DNA from: a virus | Direction: 5' to 3' (one strand) | DNA length: 21,158 nucleotides | IMG/VR virus record: IMGVR_UViG_3300035660_000096 | Coordinates: 1-21,158 of that record | In this document: piece by piece, positions 13,063 to 20,700 of the stretch | Layout of the letters: the number at the start of each line of letters is the position of its first letter | Position numbering within the stretch: the stretch's first letter is position 1 | Made by a program: the position numbers and the translations under genes | Notes under the pieces: model-generated | What the model was told of the DNA's origin: nothing | Database searches by the model: none | The model's input: only the letters and a program-made list of their open reading frames with translations

Positions 13063-15081
13063 ATGTCACAGAAGAGTATTGACAAGTTTGATAGAATAGA
13101 AACCATGCTTGAGGATACCTATCGTCGAGACTACAGAGAAATTCCTGTTTCGATGGGAAGGTTCCTACGAGATGATAACTTTCTTGGTAAAGTTACTGGT
13201 GGAGGAAAAACCATATATCCTCTGTGGAAGAAGGTTTTGTCTGATGTTGCAATTGATGACTCAAGGTATTTAATTGTTTTCACCGGCGCGATTGGAATTG
13301 GAAAAACTAGTACTGCGATAGAAGGAATTGCTTACGGGATGCATCGCATTCTCTGCCTTCGTGATGGCTGGAAGTACTTCTCGAAAACTGGTGGCGGGAA
13401 GATGGTAATAATGTTTTTTAATCTAACAAAATCTTTAGGGGAGAGCAAGGGATATAATTTGCTTCAATCCTATTTAATGTCATCTCCGTGGTTCAGAAGT
13501 CATGGAACCATAGTTGGTACTGGAACGAACCCTAGAATAGAATTTCCTATATTTGAATACAAATTGGCATCCCCGTATGCGAAGGGGTTTGGGATTGCGG
13601 GAGAAGATGTAATTTTTGCTATAATGGACGAAGTTGATTCGGAAACTGAATCTGAAAAGCAAAAAATCAGAGTTCTTCAAGCTTATGAATCCGCTGTTGC
13701 GAGGCTTGATTCCCGATTTGTTAGAATAAGTGATCAGTCTGGGCAAGCGGAAACACTAGGAAGGTTCTTCCTTTGTGCGTCTAAGCAGGAGCAGTTATCA
13801 TTTTTGAACACCTTTATCGTCAAAATGAAAAATTCTCCTACAGTATATATCGTAGATGCTTCCTTGTGGGAAGTGAAAACTGACTTAAACCTATCTGGTA
13901 AGAAGTTTCCAATCATGTTGGGAGACCCATATACTCCATCTAAGATCTTAGGAATAGAAACAGAAAATGGGTTTGAAGTAGATACCAAAGGAATAGAGAA
14001 TGCAGAAAATATGGGGTTCAAAGTTATACAAGTTCCAATAGAATACTTAGAGAGATTTCAGAAAGATCTTGTAGGAAACTTAAGAAGGTTAGCCGGGGTT
14101 TCAGTTGATCAGTTGAGAAAGAGTAAACTATTCCCCTCTGAGAAGATGATAGTAGATTGTTATGATCCAGCTAAACGAGACCCTGTTACAGTACAAACAA
14201 TTGAAGTTGGGTTAAATGATGATATAGATTTTGCTAATTTTATAGATTTTAGTGCTATCCGAATTCCTCGGAACTACCCGAGATATATTCACGTAGATAT
14301 AGCCTATTCGGGTAATGGAGATGCATTGGGTTTGGGAATGTCTTGTATTAGTGGTTGGACGGATAGAACGGTTGAGGACTTGGAAGATGGAGGAACTATA
14401 AAGGTTGAGAAACTTCCAGTAGTGGAAACGGATCTTTGCATGAGGATAAAAGGAAGAGCAGGAGATAAGATTCCTTTAAGCAAGGTTAGAAAACTGATCG
14501 TAGATCTTAAAAAGGTTTACAATTTTAACATTCGGTTAGTTACTTTTGATTTGGACCTTTTGAGTGAAGAATCAAAACAAATCTTGACAAGGGTTGGAAT
14601 AAATTGTGATAGTCTATCTCTGGATAAGAACCCTCAAATCTATCGAGAGTTTAGAAATCTTGTAGCAGATAAGAGATGGTGTTGCCATAGAAATGACTGG
14701 CTTCATTTTGAGTTAGCTAACCTTGAGGACGACCATGAGAAGAATAGAGTTGACCATCCGGATGAAGTTATAGATATGGAAATCCTAGGGGATGGAAGTA
14801 CTCGAGATATAGTTGTTAAGGGCTCAAAAGATTGTTCAGACAGCACTGTAGGTAGTGTTGAAAACGCTCTAAGAGGTGCGGAAGCACCTATGGGGAAAGA
14901 GTTTACTAAAATGGTAACTGGTGTTCTTTCCAAACCAGTCCAGCGAGGAGCTCCAGGTTCGCTTTTATCAATACCTAAGGGAGCGACTATAATCAAAGGT
15001 GGAGAGAAAGAAAGAGATGTAACTGAAGATAGAATACCCAAAAGATTTGGAGAGATTTTTAGACGATCTCAAGGAAGGTAG
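13063..15081 (+). CDS. terL: Terminase large subunit (packaging ATPase and nuclease)
   Basis: A 672-residue motor that pumps DNA into the prohead and cuts it. ATPase: Walker A GAIGIGKT at 75-82, Walker B IFAIMDEVD with Asp189/Glu190, and a coupling-like motif FFLCASKQEQL. C-terminal RNase H-like nuclease: YIHVDIAYSGNGDALGLGMS (first Asp), VTFDLDLLSEESKQIL (second), and DGSTRDIVVKGSKDCSDSTV (third, the usual DxxKDxxD-like end). About 80 disordered, Gly/Lys-rich residues follow the nuclease. ATG 13063 is chosen since GGAGAAG lies 11 nt upstream; TTG 13054 would be too close to it. It follows the candidate small subunit by 5 nt. Length is at the upper end for the family. Confidence 0.9.
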   Translation: MSQKSIDKFDRIETMLEDTYRRDYREIPVSMGRFLRDDNFLGKVTGGGKTIYPLWKKVLSDVAIDDSRYLIVFTGAIGIGKTSTAIEGIAYGMHRILCLRDGWKYFSKTGGGKMVIMFFNLTKSLGESKGYNLLQSYLMSSPWFRSHGTIVGTGTNPRIEFPIFEYKLASPYAKGFGIAGEDVIFAIMDEVDSETESEKQKIRVLQAYESAVARLDSRFVRISDQSGQAETLGRFFLCASKQEQLSFLNTFIVKMKNSPTVYIVDASLWEVKTDLNLSGKKFPIMLGDPYTPSKILGIETENGFEVDTKGIENAENMGFKVIQVPIEYLERFQKDLVGNLRRLAGVSVDQLRKSKLFPSEKMIVDCYDPAKRDPVTVQTIEVGLNDDIDFANFIDFSAIRIPRNYPRYIHVDIAYSGNGDALGLGMSCISGWTDRTVEDLEDGGTIKVEKLPVVETDLCMRIKGRAGDKIPLSKVRKLIVDLKKVYNFNIRLVTFDLDLLSEESKQILTRVGINCDSLSLDKNPQIYREFRNLVADKRWCCHRNDWLHFELANLEDDHEKNRVDHPDEVIDMEILGDGSTRDIVVKGSKDCSDSTVGSVENALRGAEAPMGKEFTKMVTGVLSKPVQRGAPGSLLSIPKGATIIKGGEKERDVTEDRIPKRFGEIFRRSQGR

Positions 15082-15086
15082 GAAAT

Positions 15087-15737
15087 ATGATCAGCAATGA
15101 ATCACAGCTCAAAGATCTAGCTATTAAATTTCGAGACAGTGGAGATTCATACATATTCCGAAGTATACTGCAAAGAATAAGTCAGTTGTTAGGTAGTATT
15201 GTTTATAACATCCGGCAAAAGCGACCTCAACTGAAGAGAATGGAGAAACAGGATCTTTACCATGCAGCAATCATTGGATTATATAAAGCAGTACTAAAAG
15301 TCAAGGAAGAGGAAACTGAAGATTATCTTGTTAACGGGATAATATCTTCTGCTAACCACGAAATTATTAAGTGGGGTAAGAACCCTCGAGAGAAGTCCTT
15401 TTCATCTTCATTCATTGAAGATAATATAGAGGAGTGGCCACCTTGGGCTAAGGGAGTTTGGTCTGGTGGGCATGTAAAACAATTCTATGATGAACCTGTT
15501 TATAAAGATCTTGAATGTGAATTTGTTCGGGATAGGTTTAAGAAGCTTATAGAAGAAGGTGTTATAGAAGAGGAGGACTTCAGGATTCTAATTATGCGGG
15601 TTGTTGAAAATATGACCTATGCTAATATAGCTAAGAAGGTTGGAGTTTCGCATCAAAGTGTAGGAAGGAGAGTGGAACGTACCCTGAGTAAAATAAGAAG
15701 CGAGTTTAGAAAGCGAGGGTGGGAAGATGACATCTGA
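15087..15737 (+). CDS. Sigma-70-like RNA polymerase sigma factor
   Basis: A 216-residue protein. A region 2-like segment is at about residues 45-75 (RMEKQDLYHAAIIGLYKAVL). The C-terminal helix-turn-helix is region 4-like, MTYANIAKKVGVSHQSVGRR followed by VERTLSKIRSEF. A variable linker with WPPWAKGVWSGG separates them. Together they suggest a phage sigma that redirects host RNA polymerase, probably to late or structural genes. The location right after the terminase fits a late-gene regulator. AGGTAGGAAAT precedes the ATG. It overlaps the next gene by 11 nt. An alternative is a HTH regulator that lacks true promoter-melting function. Confidence 0.75.
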   Translation: MISNESQLKDLAIKFRDSGDSYIFRSILQRISQLLGSIVYNIRQKRPQLKRMEKQDLYHAAIIGLYKAVLKVKEEETEDYLVNGIISSANHEIIKWGKNPREKSFSSSFIEDNIEEWPPWAKGVWSGGHVKQFYDEPVYKDLECEFVRDRFKKLIEEGVIEEEDFRILIMRVVENMTYANIAKKVGVSHQSVGRRVERTLSKIRSEFRKRGWEDDI

Positions 15738-15933
15738 GGCTGGTAAGGGAGATACTTACAGACTTATTGACCGAAAGAAATGGGATGTTAATTATGATGC
15801 TATCTATAATCCTCCGAAGTGCTCGAGGTGCAAGAGGAGAATGGTTCAGTGGTTGGTTGGACAGGATACATTTTATTGTAAAAACAAAAATTGTTCTGAA
15901 TTTTCAAAAAGGAAAGATAGGAACGAGGTATAA
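15727..15933 (+). CDS. Small zinc-ribbon protein, phage type
   Basis: A 68-residue protein starting inside the sigma gene. The N-terminal half has GKGDTYRLIDRKKWDVNYDA, a pattern I recognise from short phage proteins of unknown role. The C-terminal half is a zinc ribbon, CSRCKRRM and FYCKNKNC. It could bind nucleic acid or polymerase; its place next to the sigma factor makes a transcription role conceivable. No experimental function is known to me. Confidence 0.75.
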   Translation: MTSEAGKGDTYRLIDRKKWDVNYDAIYNPPKCSRCKRRMVQWLVGQDTFYCKNKNCSEFSKRKDRNEV

Positions 15934-15938
15934 TTATA

Positions 15939-16103
15939 ATGGGACTCAACAAGAGATTGCGCTCGATTGAATATCAGCAACAGAAGTTCGCTGAGCTAGT
16001 TGAAGAGGACCTTCGGAGGATGTTGGAAAAGATTAACCAGAAAAAAGCAAGTGAGGTGAAAGATGAAAGCAAAATTTCTGAAGATTTACCAAAGCAAGGA
16101 TAA
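15939..16103 (+). CDS. Small charged helical protein
   Basis: ATG 15939 opens 54 codons to TAA 16101-16103. The peptide is a single charged helix (MGLNKRLRSIEYQQQKFAEL, then VEEDLRRMLEKINQKK). It fills the gap after the zinc-ribbon gene and overlaps the next gene by 41 nt. GAGG lies about 11 nt upstream. I recognise no family; coding is supported by composition and packing only. Confidence 0.55.
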   Translation: MGLNKRLRSIEYQQQKFAELVEEDLRRMLEKINQKKASEVKDESKISEDLPKQG

Positions 16104-16260
16104 GTCCCTTAGCATTCATGTAGGTATAGATTTGCATTATTGGGGAATCCCTTTCTATGTTAGGAGTGTTCCTGTTGTTAGTGCGTTCGGGATACATCTT
16201 CTCCAGCTTATGTTTTTGTGCTTCTTCATCGAAGTAGAATGGCTTGAGTTAGAAAGCTAA
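16063..16260 (+). CDS. Small hydrophobic protein, unknown
   Basis: A 65-residue protein: a short basic start (MKAKFLKIYQ), then alternating aromatic and hydrophobic stretches (SIHVGIDLHYWGIPFYVRSV) and a hydrophobic helix at about 44-58 ending WLELES. It could be a membrane-associated protein with one helix, or a small beta sheet plus helix. The site GAGGTGA, about 5 nt before the ATG, supports translation. Function unknown. Confidence 0.65.
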   Translation: MKAKFLKIYQSKDKSLSIHVGIDLHYWGIPFYVRSVPVVSAFGIHLLQLMFLCFFIEVEWLELES

Positions 16261-16275
16261 TTTGAGAGGTGAATA

Positions 16276-16662
16276 ATGAATAAAGAAGTTCACGACAAGT
16301 TTACCAGTTTAGTTCGCGACCTTATGCAGGGTAGAATTCACAATCTTGATTCCAACCTTATCCATGCAGTTTTAGGAATAGGAACAGAAGCTGGTGAGAT
16401 ACAAGATTTAGTTAAGAAGAACATGTTCTACAATAAATCCCTCGATATTCTTACACTGAAGGAGGAGTGTAGTGATCTACTTCACTATATCCAGATGTTG
16501 GTGGGAGCTGTAGATTCTTCACTAGAAGAGATCATGGCAATAAACATAGCTAAGTTAACAACTCGCTATCCCGAAGGGTATACAAGAGACAAAGCACTTA
16601 TTCGGGATAAAGTTGCTGAAAGAAAGGCTATGGAAGAGGTGGAGAAAGAGTATCATGGCTAA
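16276..16662 (+). CDS. MazG-like nucleotide pyrophosphohydrolase
   Basis: A 128-residue all-alpha NTP pyrophosphohydrolase. Metal-binding motif: GTEAGEIQDLVKK (ExxE type), then after about 18 residues LKEECSDLLHYIQML (ExxD type), then the family C-terminal NIAKLTTRYPEGYTRDKALI. Such enzymes hydrolyse (d)NTPs to (d)NMP and pyrophosphate, or lower ppGpp. In phages they adjust the nucleotide pool and in some cases remove a normal nucleotide that a modified one replaces. It overlaps the following DUF5664-type gene by 8 nt (ATGGCTAA), suggesting the two work together. Confidence 0.85.
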   Translation: MNKEVHDKFTSLVRDLMQGRIHNLDSNLIHAVLGIGTEAGEIQDLVKKNMFYNKSLDILTLKEECSDLLHYIQMLVGAVDSSLEEIMAINIAKLTTRYPEGYTRDKALIRDKVAERKAMEEVEKEYHG

Positions 16663-17134
16663 AATAACAAAAGTTGGCAAGATTAAAGTAGAGAAGAATA
16701 CTGAGAAAAGGCAATTTTCCACCGGAGCTAAACGACAGTTTGCTAAAGGCAAAGGAACTCCTGTTTTGTTCCCTCCAGAAGCTATGATTGCATTGGCAAA
16801 ACATTTTGAAGGTGGGGCTGAAATATATGGTCCTCGGAATTGGGAAAAAGGACTTCCTCTCAGCGAAATAATGAATTCTGCCTTGCGGCATGGCTTCCAG
16901 GAAATGATGGGACTTGTAGATGAGAATCATGCTGTTTCTTTCTTCTGGAATGCTTGTATCTATGTTGCTACAAAGATTAGAATAGAAAGAGGACTACTTC
17001 CGAAAGAATTGAATGATATGCCAAATTACATTCCAAGATGTTGTCCATTTCATCCTGGATATACTGGGAAGCAGTCACCTAAGAATAAGTGTGAAATATG
17101 CAACATGATTTACGAGAATAGGAGAGAGAGATGA
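16655..17134 (+). CDS. DUF5664 / dATP-dGTP diphosphohydrolase-like protein
   Basis: A 159-residue protein beginning at ATG 16655, inside the MazG gene. The core at about 25-125 matches the phage family called dATP/dGTP diphosphohydrolase N-terminal domain: TGAKRQFAKGKGTPVLFPPE, HFEGGAEIYGPRNWEKGLPL, NSALRHGFQEM, VDENHAVSFFWNA. The name suggests hydrolysis of purine dNTPs, but the biochemical role in most phages is untested. A Cys/His-rich C-terminus (PRCCPFHPGY and NKCEICNMIY) follows, which looks like an added zinc site. It overlaps the next gene by 4 nt (ATGA). Confidence 0.78.
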   Translation: MAKITKVGKIKVEKNTEKRQFSTGAKRQFAKGKGTPVLFPPEAMIALAKHFEGGAEIYGPRNWEKGLPLSEIMNSALRHGFQEMMGLVDENHAVSFFWNACIYVATKIRIERGLLPKELNDMPNYIPRCCPFHPGYTGKQSPKNKCEICNMIYENRRER

Positions 17135-17547
17135 AAAAAGTTACTGCCTATTTATCCCACGCCATTCGAGGTTCCAAGGGAATGGATGCCACGAATGAGG
17201 ATATGCAGAAGAATTGTGAAGAAGCTCTTGAGTTAGCAAAATTTCTTCGAGGTCATATTCCGGAATTGGACCTTCACGTTCCGGCTGAACATGAAGACTT
17301 TGTTAACAGAGCACATTTTAGTGGGTACTTGACAGAAGAACAAATTCTAGAGATAGACTGCCAGATTATAGAGAGTAAAGATTTGTTACTTGTTTTTGTT
17401 AAGAATGGATGGGCCGGTGGAGGAATAAGTGTAGAAATTGAATACGCTAGAAGTAAAAACAAGAACATTATTTACATTCACGATACCGATGATAAACTTG
17501 AAGTAATTATAAGGATTCTTAGAACAATTCAAGAGATGGAAATGTAA
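17131..17547 (+). CDS. Nucleoside 2-deoxyribosyltransferase-like (DUF4406-type) protein
   Basis: A 138-residue Rossmann-like protein. N-terminal strand and loop: AYLSHAIRGSKGMDATNEDM, with the usual (I/L)S(G/H)xIRG-type motif. The centre carries DLLLVFVKNGWAGGGISVEI with Glu102 as likely catalytic residue, then EYARSKNKNIIYIHD. The family swaps or hydrolyses deoxyribosides, and some members of the wider fold act on dCMP or modified bases. It follows the DUF5664 gene in the same transcript, so a nucleotide-pool role is likely. Substrate unknown. Confidence 0.75.
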   Translation: MKKVTAYLSHAIRGSKGMDATNEDMQKNCEEALELAKFLRGHIPELDLHVPAEHEDFVNRAHFSGYLTEEQILEIDCQIIESKDLLLVFVKNGWAGGGISVEIEYARSKNKNIIYIHDTDDKLEVIIRILRTIQEMEM

Positions 17548-17557
17548 GGTGATCAAC

Positions 17558-18409
17558 ATGGCTCTTCCCCAAAAACTATATCAAGATCATCCAGAACTGA
17601 ACTGGGCTATCCTTCTGGGATATCGAGGTTCAATTGCTCACGGAACTTACGTTCCAAGCAGCGATCCGAACTCGATTGATGATAAGGATGTTATTGGAAT
17701 TTGTATTCCTCCAATAGATTATTACTATGGACTGAAAGAATTTGGGTCAAGAGGAACAAAAGAGATAAAAGAAGGTGAGTGGGACATCGTACTATTCGAG
17801 CTTACAAAAGCAGTCCGACTTCTAGAGAAGGGGAATCCAAACATGCTTTCTATTTTGTGGCTTGAACCCAATCATTATATTCATATTTCTCCTCTTGGTA
17901 GATTGCTCTTGGAAAATAGGGGTTTGTTTGTTGGGAAGCATGCATATCATAGTTTTGTAGGATATGCGCATGGCCAGTTACATCGAATGACCCATTTTAC
18001 TTATCAAGGTTATATGGGTGAGAAGAGAAAGAGGCTTGTAGAAAAATTTGGATTCGATGTAAAGCATGGCGCCCATCTCTTGCGTTTACTTCGCATGGGG
18101 ATTGAATTTCTCAACGATGGTGAGCTTCATGTTTTGAGACAAGATGCTCAACAACTTCTTGAGATTAAGAGAGGAGAATGGTCATTAGAAAAGGTTAAGG
18201 AAGAAGCTGAGAGATTGTTTATCTCTGCAGAGACGGCATACACTTTATCCAAGTTGCCCGATAGACCAGATCGAGAAAAAATTAACCGGTTGTGTGTTGA
18301 AATAGCAAAAATGTACTTTGGACTAGAAGTGAAAAATGACCACTATATTATAAAAGGTGAAATAATTAGACCCAAGCCTGTTGAAAAAGTAACAAAATGG
18401 GAACTGTGA
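17558..18409 (+). CDS. Nucleotidyltransferase (RlaP/YcgL-like superfamily)
   Basis: A 283-residue protein with a pol-beta-type nucleotidyltransferase domain: GYRGSIAHGTYVPSSDP, then the acidic metal site IDDKDVIGICIPP, and later DIVLFELTKAVRLLEKGNPN. The rest is helical, with VKHGAHLLRLLRMGIEFLND and a basic end. It may add a nucleotide to RNA, protein or a small molecule; phages use related enzymes in RNA repair, but no ligase is adjacent. ATG 17558 is chosen because AAGGTG lies about 7 nt upstream; GTG 17549 is within that site. Confidence 0.75.
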   Translation: MALPQKLYQDHPELNWAILLGYRGSIAHGTYVPSSDPNSIDDKDVIGICIPPIDYYYGLKEFGSRGTKEIKEGEWDIVLFELTKAVRLLEKGNPNMLSILWLEPNHYIHISPLGRLLLENRGLFVGKHAYHSFVGYAHGQLHRMTHFTYQGYMGEKRKRLVEKFGFDVKHGAHLLRLLRMGIEFLNDGELHVLRQDAQQLLEIKRGEWSLEKVKEEAERLFISAETAYTLSKLPDRPDREKINRLCVEIAKMYFGLEVKNDHYIIKGEIIRPKPVEKVTKWEL

Positions 18410-18410
18410 G

Positions 18411-19172
18411 ATGGGGCACAACGACTTATTTAATACTATTCAAAACGCTGACTGCTTTGATATACTACCACAGATACCTAGGGAATCTGTGGATCTTGTT
18501 ATAGTAGACCCCCCTTACAACATTGGTTATAAAGAGTGGGATAGATTCCAAGATCTTAACTCTTTCAAGAGGTTTACAAAATTTTGGGTTGAGGAGTGTT
18601 TTAGAGTACTCAAGCCGACAGGAACACTTTGGTCTTTTATGGGCTATGGAAATATTCTTAGCTTTGTTCCTATTCTAGAAGAATATGGCAATGTTCATCT
18701 AGAGAATTGGGTTGTTTGGGCAAGGCAAAAAGGTAGAGGGAGTTCAAAGCATCTTAAGTCTCAGAGAGAAGATATTTTCCATGTTACAAAATCTGATAAG
18801 TTCACTTGGAATAATCTAAAAGTTTTGCGAGAGGTTGTTTGCCCATACGTGAAAGATGGTAAACCAAGGGGATGGTTTTTGGATGAAAATGGTAAGAGGG
18901 TAAGGTGGACAGGATTAGGAAATGTTTGGGTCTATACCGCTCCTTTCTGGAAAAGTAAGGATGATAGACAAATGCATCCAGCTCAGAAGCCTTTGTTGTT
19001 GATTGAGCGGTTGATATTATTGTCAAGTAATGAAGGGGATGTTGTGCTAGATCCATTTTCGGGTTCCGGGACGACTGCTGTAGTTTGTAAGAAGTTAAAA
19101 AGAAATTTTGTCTGTGTTGAAAAAGATAAAGAGTGTTATAGTAGCTCAGTTGAGAGATTAAACAAGATTTAG
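18411..19172 (+). CDS. DNA methyltransferase, beta class (DPPY)
   Basis: A 253-residue protein. Motif IV DPPYNIGYKEWD (Asp33 to Tyr36) comes first; the S-adenosylmethionine-binding motif DPFSGSGTT lies near the C-terminus, preceded by HPAQKP (motif X). This order defines the beta class, and DPPY usually means N6-adenine methylation. The region at about 85-165, rich in W, G and K (KGRGSSKHLKSQREDIF), is the likely target-recognition domain. It probably protects phage DNA from host restriction or marks it for regulation. It sits 24 nt upstream of a PD-(D/E)XK-like gene, discussed there. Sequence specificity cannot be read from the sequence. Confidence 0.9.
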   Translation: MGHNDLFNTIQNADCFDILPQIPRESVDLVIVDPPYNIGYKEWDRFQDLNSFKRFTKFWVEECFRVLKPTGTLWSFMGYGNILSFVPILEEYGNVHLENWVVWARQKGRGSSKHLKSQREDIFHVTKSDKFTWNNLKVLREVVCPYVKDGKPRGWFLDENGKRVRWTGLGNVWVYTAPFWKSKDDRQMHPAQKPLLLIERLILLSSNEGDVVLDPFSGSGTTAVVCKKLKRNFVCVEKDKECYSSSVERLNKI

Positions 19173-19196
19173 AAACAAAATTTGAAGCTAAACCCT

Positions 19197-20012
19197 ATGA
19201 GTTTTAGCCATAGAATGGATAGCAACCAGATTATAGAACTTCTGAAACAGAAACACTTTAAAGACGTATTTGTTTCAGAATGTAAGGATGGTCCTTCCGG
19301 TGTCGGGGGAATGCGTATGGATGCCTGGGCAATGAAGAAGTCCTGGGCTCATCCTCTTACAGTCGGATATGAAATAAAGGTTGACAGGGGAGACTTCTTA
19401 CACGATATCAAATGGCACGGTTATCTGCCTTGTTGTAACGAGTTCTATTTTGTATGCCCAGGTCCAGAAGTAATACAAGTTAGTGAGATTGGACCTGAGG
19501 CAGGACTTATTTACGTAACCTCTACGGGCAATAGACTAATAACCAAGAAGCGAGCACCCTATAGGAACATTACAATTCCTGAGGATTTCTATAGATACAT
19601 CCTGATGTGTAGAGTAAAGATACAAAGAGCACACCTCTATTTCTCTGATAATGAAAAAGAGACAGCCTTAGCTTTCTGGAAGGACTGGTTAGCAAATAAA
19701 ACTGAACAACGCATTATCGGACATAGGGTTAGCAAAAGGTTAGCCCAGTTGTATGAAGAGAAGGTAGAGCAGCAACAACGCCGTAGTAATGAATTACAGG
19801 ATAAGTTAGATAAGTTAGAAACAGTACAGAAACTTATAGAAGCCTTTGGAATCAAGATTAATACCTGGGACTTGGAACATGAAGTAGAAAGAAAGGTATT
19901 GAATATTCCAAAAGACCTTCAATACTCATTAAAGAATCTCGAACAGAGTCTTACAAAATTCAAACAGGAACTGTTAAAGGTGAATCCAGATGAACACGAA
20001 GAAGAGGCTTGA
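19197..20012 (+). CDS. MmcB-like PD-(D/E)XK protein with a coiled-coil tail
   Basis: A 271-residue protein. The N-terminal part matches the MmcB/PD-(D/E)XK pattern: MRMDAWAMKKSW, then GYEIKVDRGDFLHDIKWHGY with the E-x-K core, then CNEFYFVCP and GPEAGLIYV. From the ATG used here the likely catalytic residues are about Asp42, Glu59 and Lys61. Residues from about 185 on form a coiled coil (EEKVEQQQRRSNELQDKLDK). MmcB is a DNA-repair-linked putative nuclease in bacteria. No good ribosome site precedes any start: TTG 19182, ATG 19197 and ATG 19215 are all possible. Placed just after the methyltransferase, it might use the same sites, but this is inference. Confidence 0.72.
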   Translation: MSFSHRMDSNQIIELLKQKHFKDVFVSECKDGPSGVGGMRMDAWAMKKSWAHPLTVGYEIKVDRGDFLHDIKWHGYLPCCNEFYFVCPGPEVIQVSEIGPEAGLIYVTSTGNRLITKKRAPYRNITIPEDFYRYILMCRVKIQRAHLYFSDNEKETALAFWKDWLANKTEQRIIGHRVSKRLAQLYEEKVEQQQRRSNELQDKLDKLETVQKLIEAFGIKINTWDLEHEVERKVLNIPKDLQYSLKNLEQSLTKFKQELLKVNPDEHEEEA

Positions 20013-20013
20013 A

Positions 20014-20199
20014 ATGAAAAAAGGCGATTGCTTATTTAATAGAGTAATAGGCAAAGGCAAAAAGAGTATAAAAAATAGAGAATGTCTTTGCAAGTTTAAT
20101 GCTCATAATGAAGGTGTTCCTTGTGAATATAGTGAAGAAGATTCTCAATGTGAATTTTACAAGGATAGTAGTAAATGGGAAATTAGAAAAAGAGAATAA
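20014..20199 (+). CDS. Small Cys-rich protein, unknown
   Basis: A 61-residue protein with five Cys after the first residues (GDCLFN, ECLCKF, PCEY, QCEFY), enough for one zinc or iron-sulphur site. ATG 20014 is chosen over 19990 since AAGAGGC lies 8 nt upstream. It starts 1 nt after the upstream stop. No family is recognised; coding is supported by the ribosome site and packing. Confidence 0.6.
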   Translation: MKKGDCLFNRVIGKGKKSIKNRECLCKFNAHNEGVPCEYSEEDSQCEFYKDSSKWEIRKRE

Positions 20200-20203
20200 T
20201 GTA

Positions 20204-20554
20204 ATGTCTGAACAATGGCCTAAGTGTTGGGGTGCAAACACAGAGATCTTTAGGAATGATTCTGTTTCCGTAAACTTCCTAAACTTAGTAAAAGGAGGAG
20301 TTTGCTCTTGGCATTTCCACCAGCATAAGTACAATACATTTTATTTGATATCCGGGAAAGTTATGATAAGAACCGAACTTGGAGAAACAGTACTGAATCC
20401 TGGTAATTCTATACTGGTGAGTGCTCCGATGAAGCATCAATTTGAAGCTTTGGAAGACTCAGGGTTAATAGAAATTATGTGGGTATCCTACGATCAAAGA
20501 GATATTGTACGTTTGGTTGAGGGATTTAGAAGGAAAGAGGAGGTCGAAAAATGA
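20204..20554 (+). CDS. Single-domain cupin protein
   Basis: A 116-residue beta-barrel protein. Cupin pattern: CSWHFHQHKYNTFYLISGKV (the two-His metal motif with the later Tyr), then GETVLNPGNSILVSAPMKHQ with the third His. The end is helical (IVRLVEGFRRKEEVEK). Small cupins bind sugars or metals and serve as isomerases or dioxygenases; this one could be a sugar-binding or epimerase-type enzyme for a surface glycan, but nothing here decides. ATG 20204 is chosen because the longer frame upstream overlaps the Cys-rich gene; the ribosome site is weak (GAGA). Confidence 0.8.
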   Translation: MSEQWPKCWGANTEIFRNDSVSVNFLNLVKGGVCSWHFHQHKYNTFYLISGKVMIRTELGETVLNPGNSILVSAPMKHQFEALEDSGLIEIMWVSYDQRDIVRLVEGFRRKEEVEK

Positions 20555-20700
20555 AACTGGATGTTAAAAAAGAATACAAAAACTCAGTCAAGTTTGTTTG
20601 TAAAAAGTGCAAGAGAGTCGTGATGGTTAAGAAAGGTTCACCTTGTCATCTAGCTGGTAAATGTGGAAGTTGTTGGAGTGGTGAAAGGGGAGTAGAATGA
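20551..20700 (+). CDS. 49-residue zinc-ribbon-like protein
   Basis: ATG 20551 overlaps the cupin stop (ATGA), and TGA 20698-20700 overlaps the next start the same way. Metal-binding residues: FVCKKCKR, then PCHLAGKCGSCW. The pattern CxxC ... CxxxxxxCxxC fits one zinc. AGGAGG lies 8 nt upstream. Its role is unknown; the double 4-nt overlap suggests translational coupling across three genes. Confidence 0.7.
   Translation: MKLDVKKEYKNSVKFVCKKCKRVVMVKKGSPCHLAGKCGSCWSGERGVE

Noticed and set aside
20099-20203. Longer N-terminal extension of the cupin protein.
   Set aside because: The extra 35 residues overlap the Cys-rich gene, look unordered, and have no ribosome site; cupins of this size start near the ATG at 20204.
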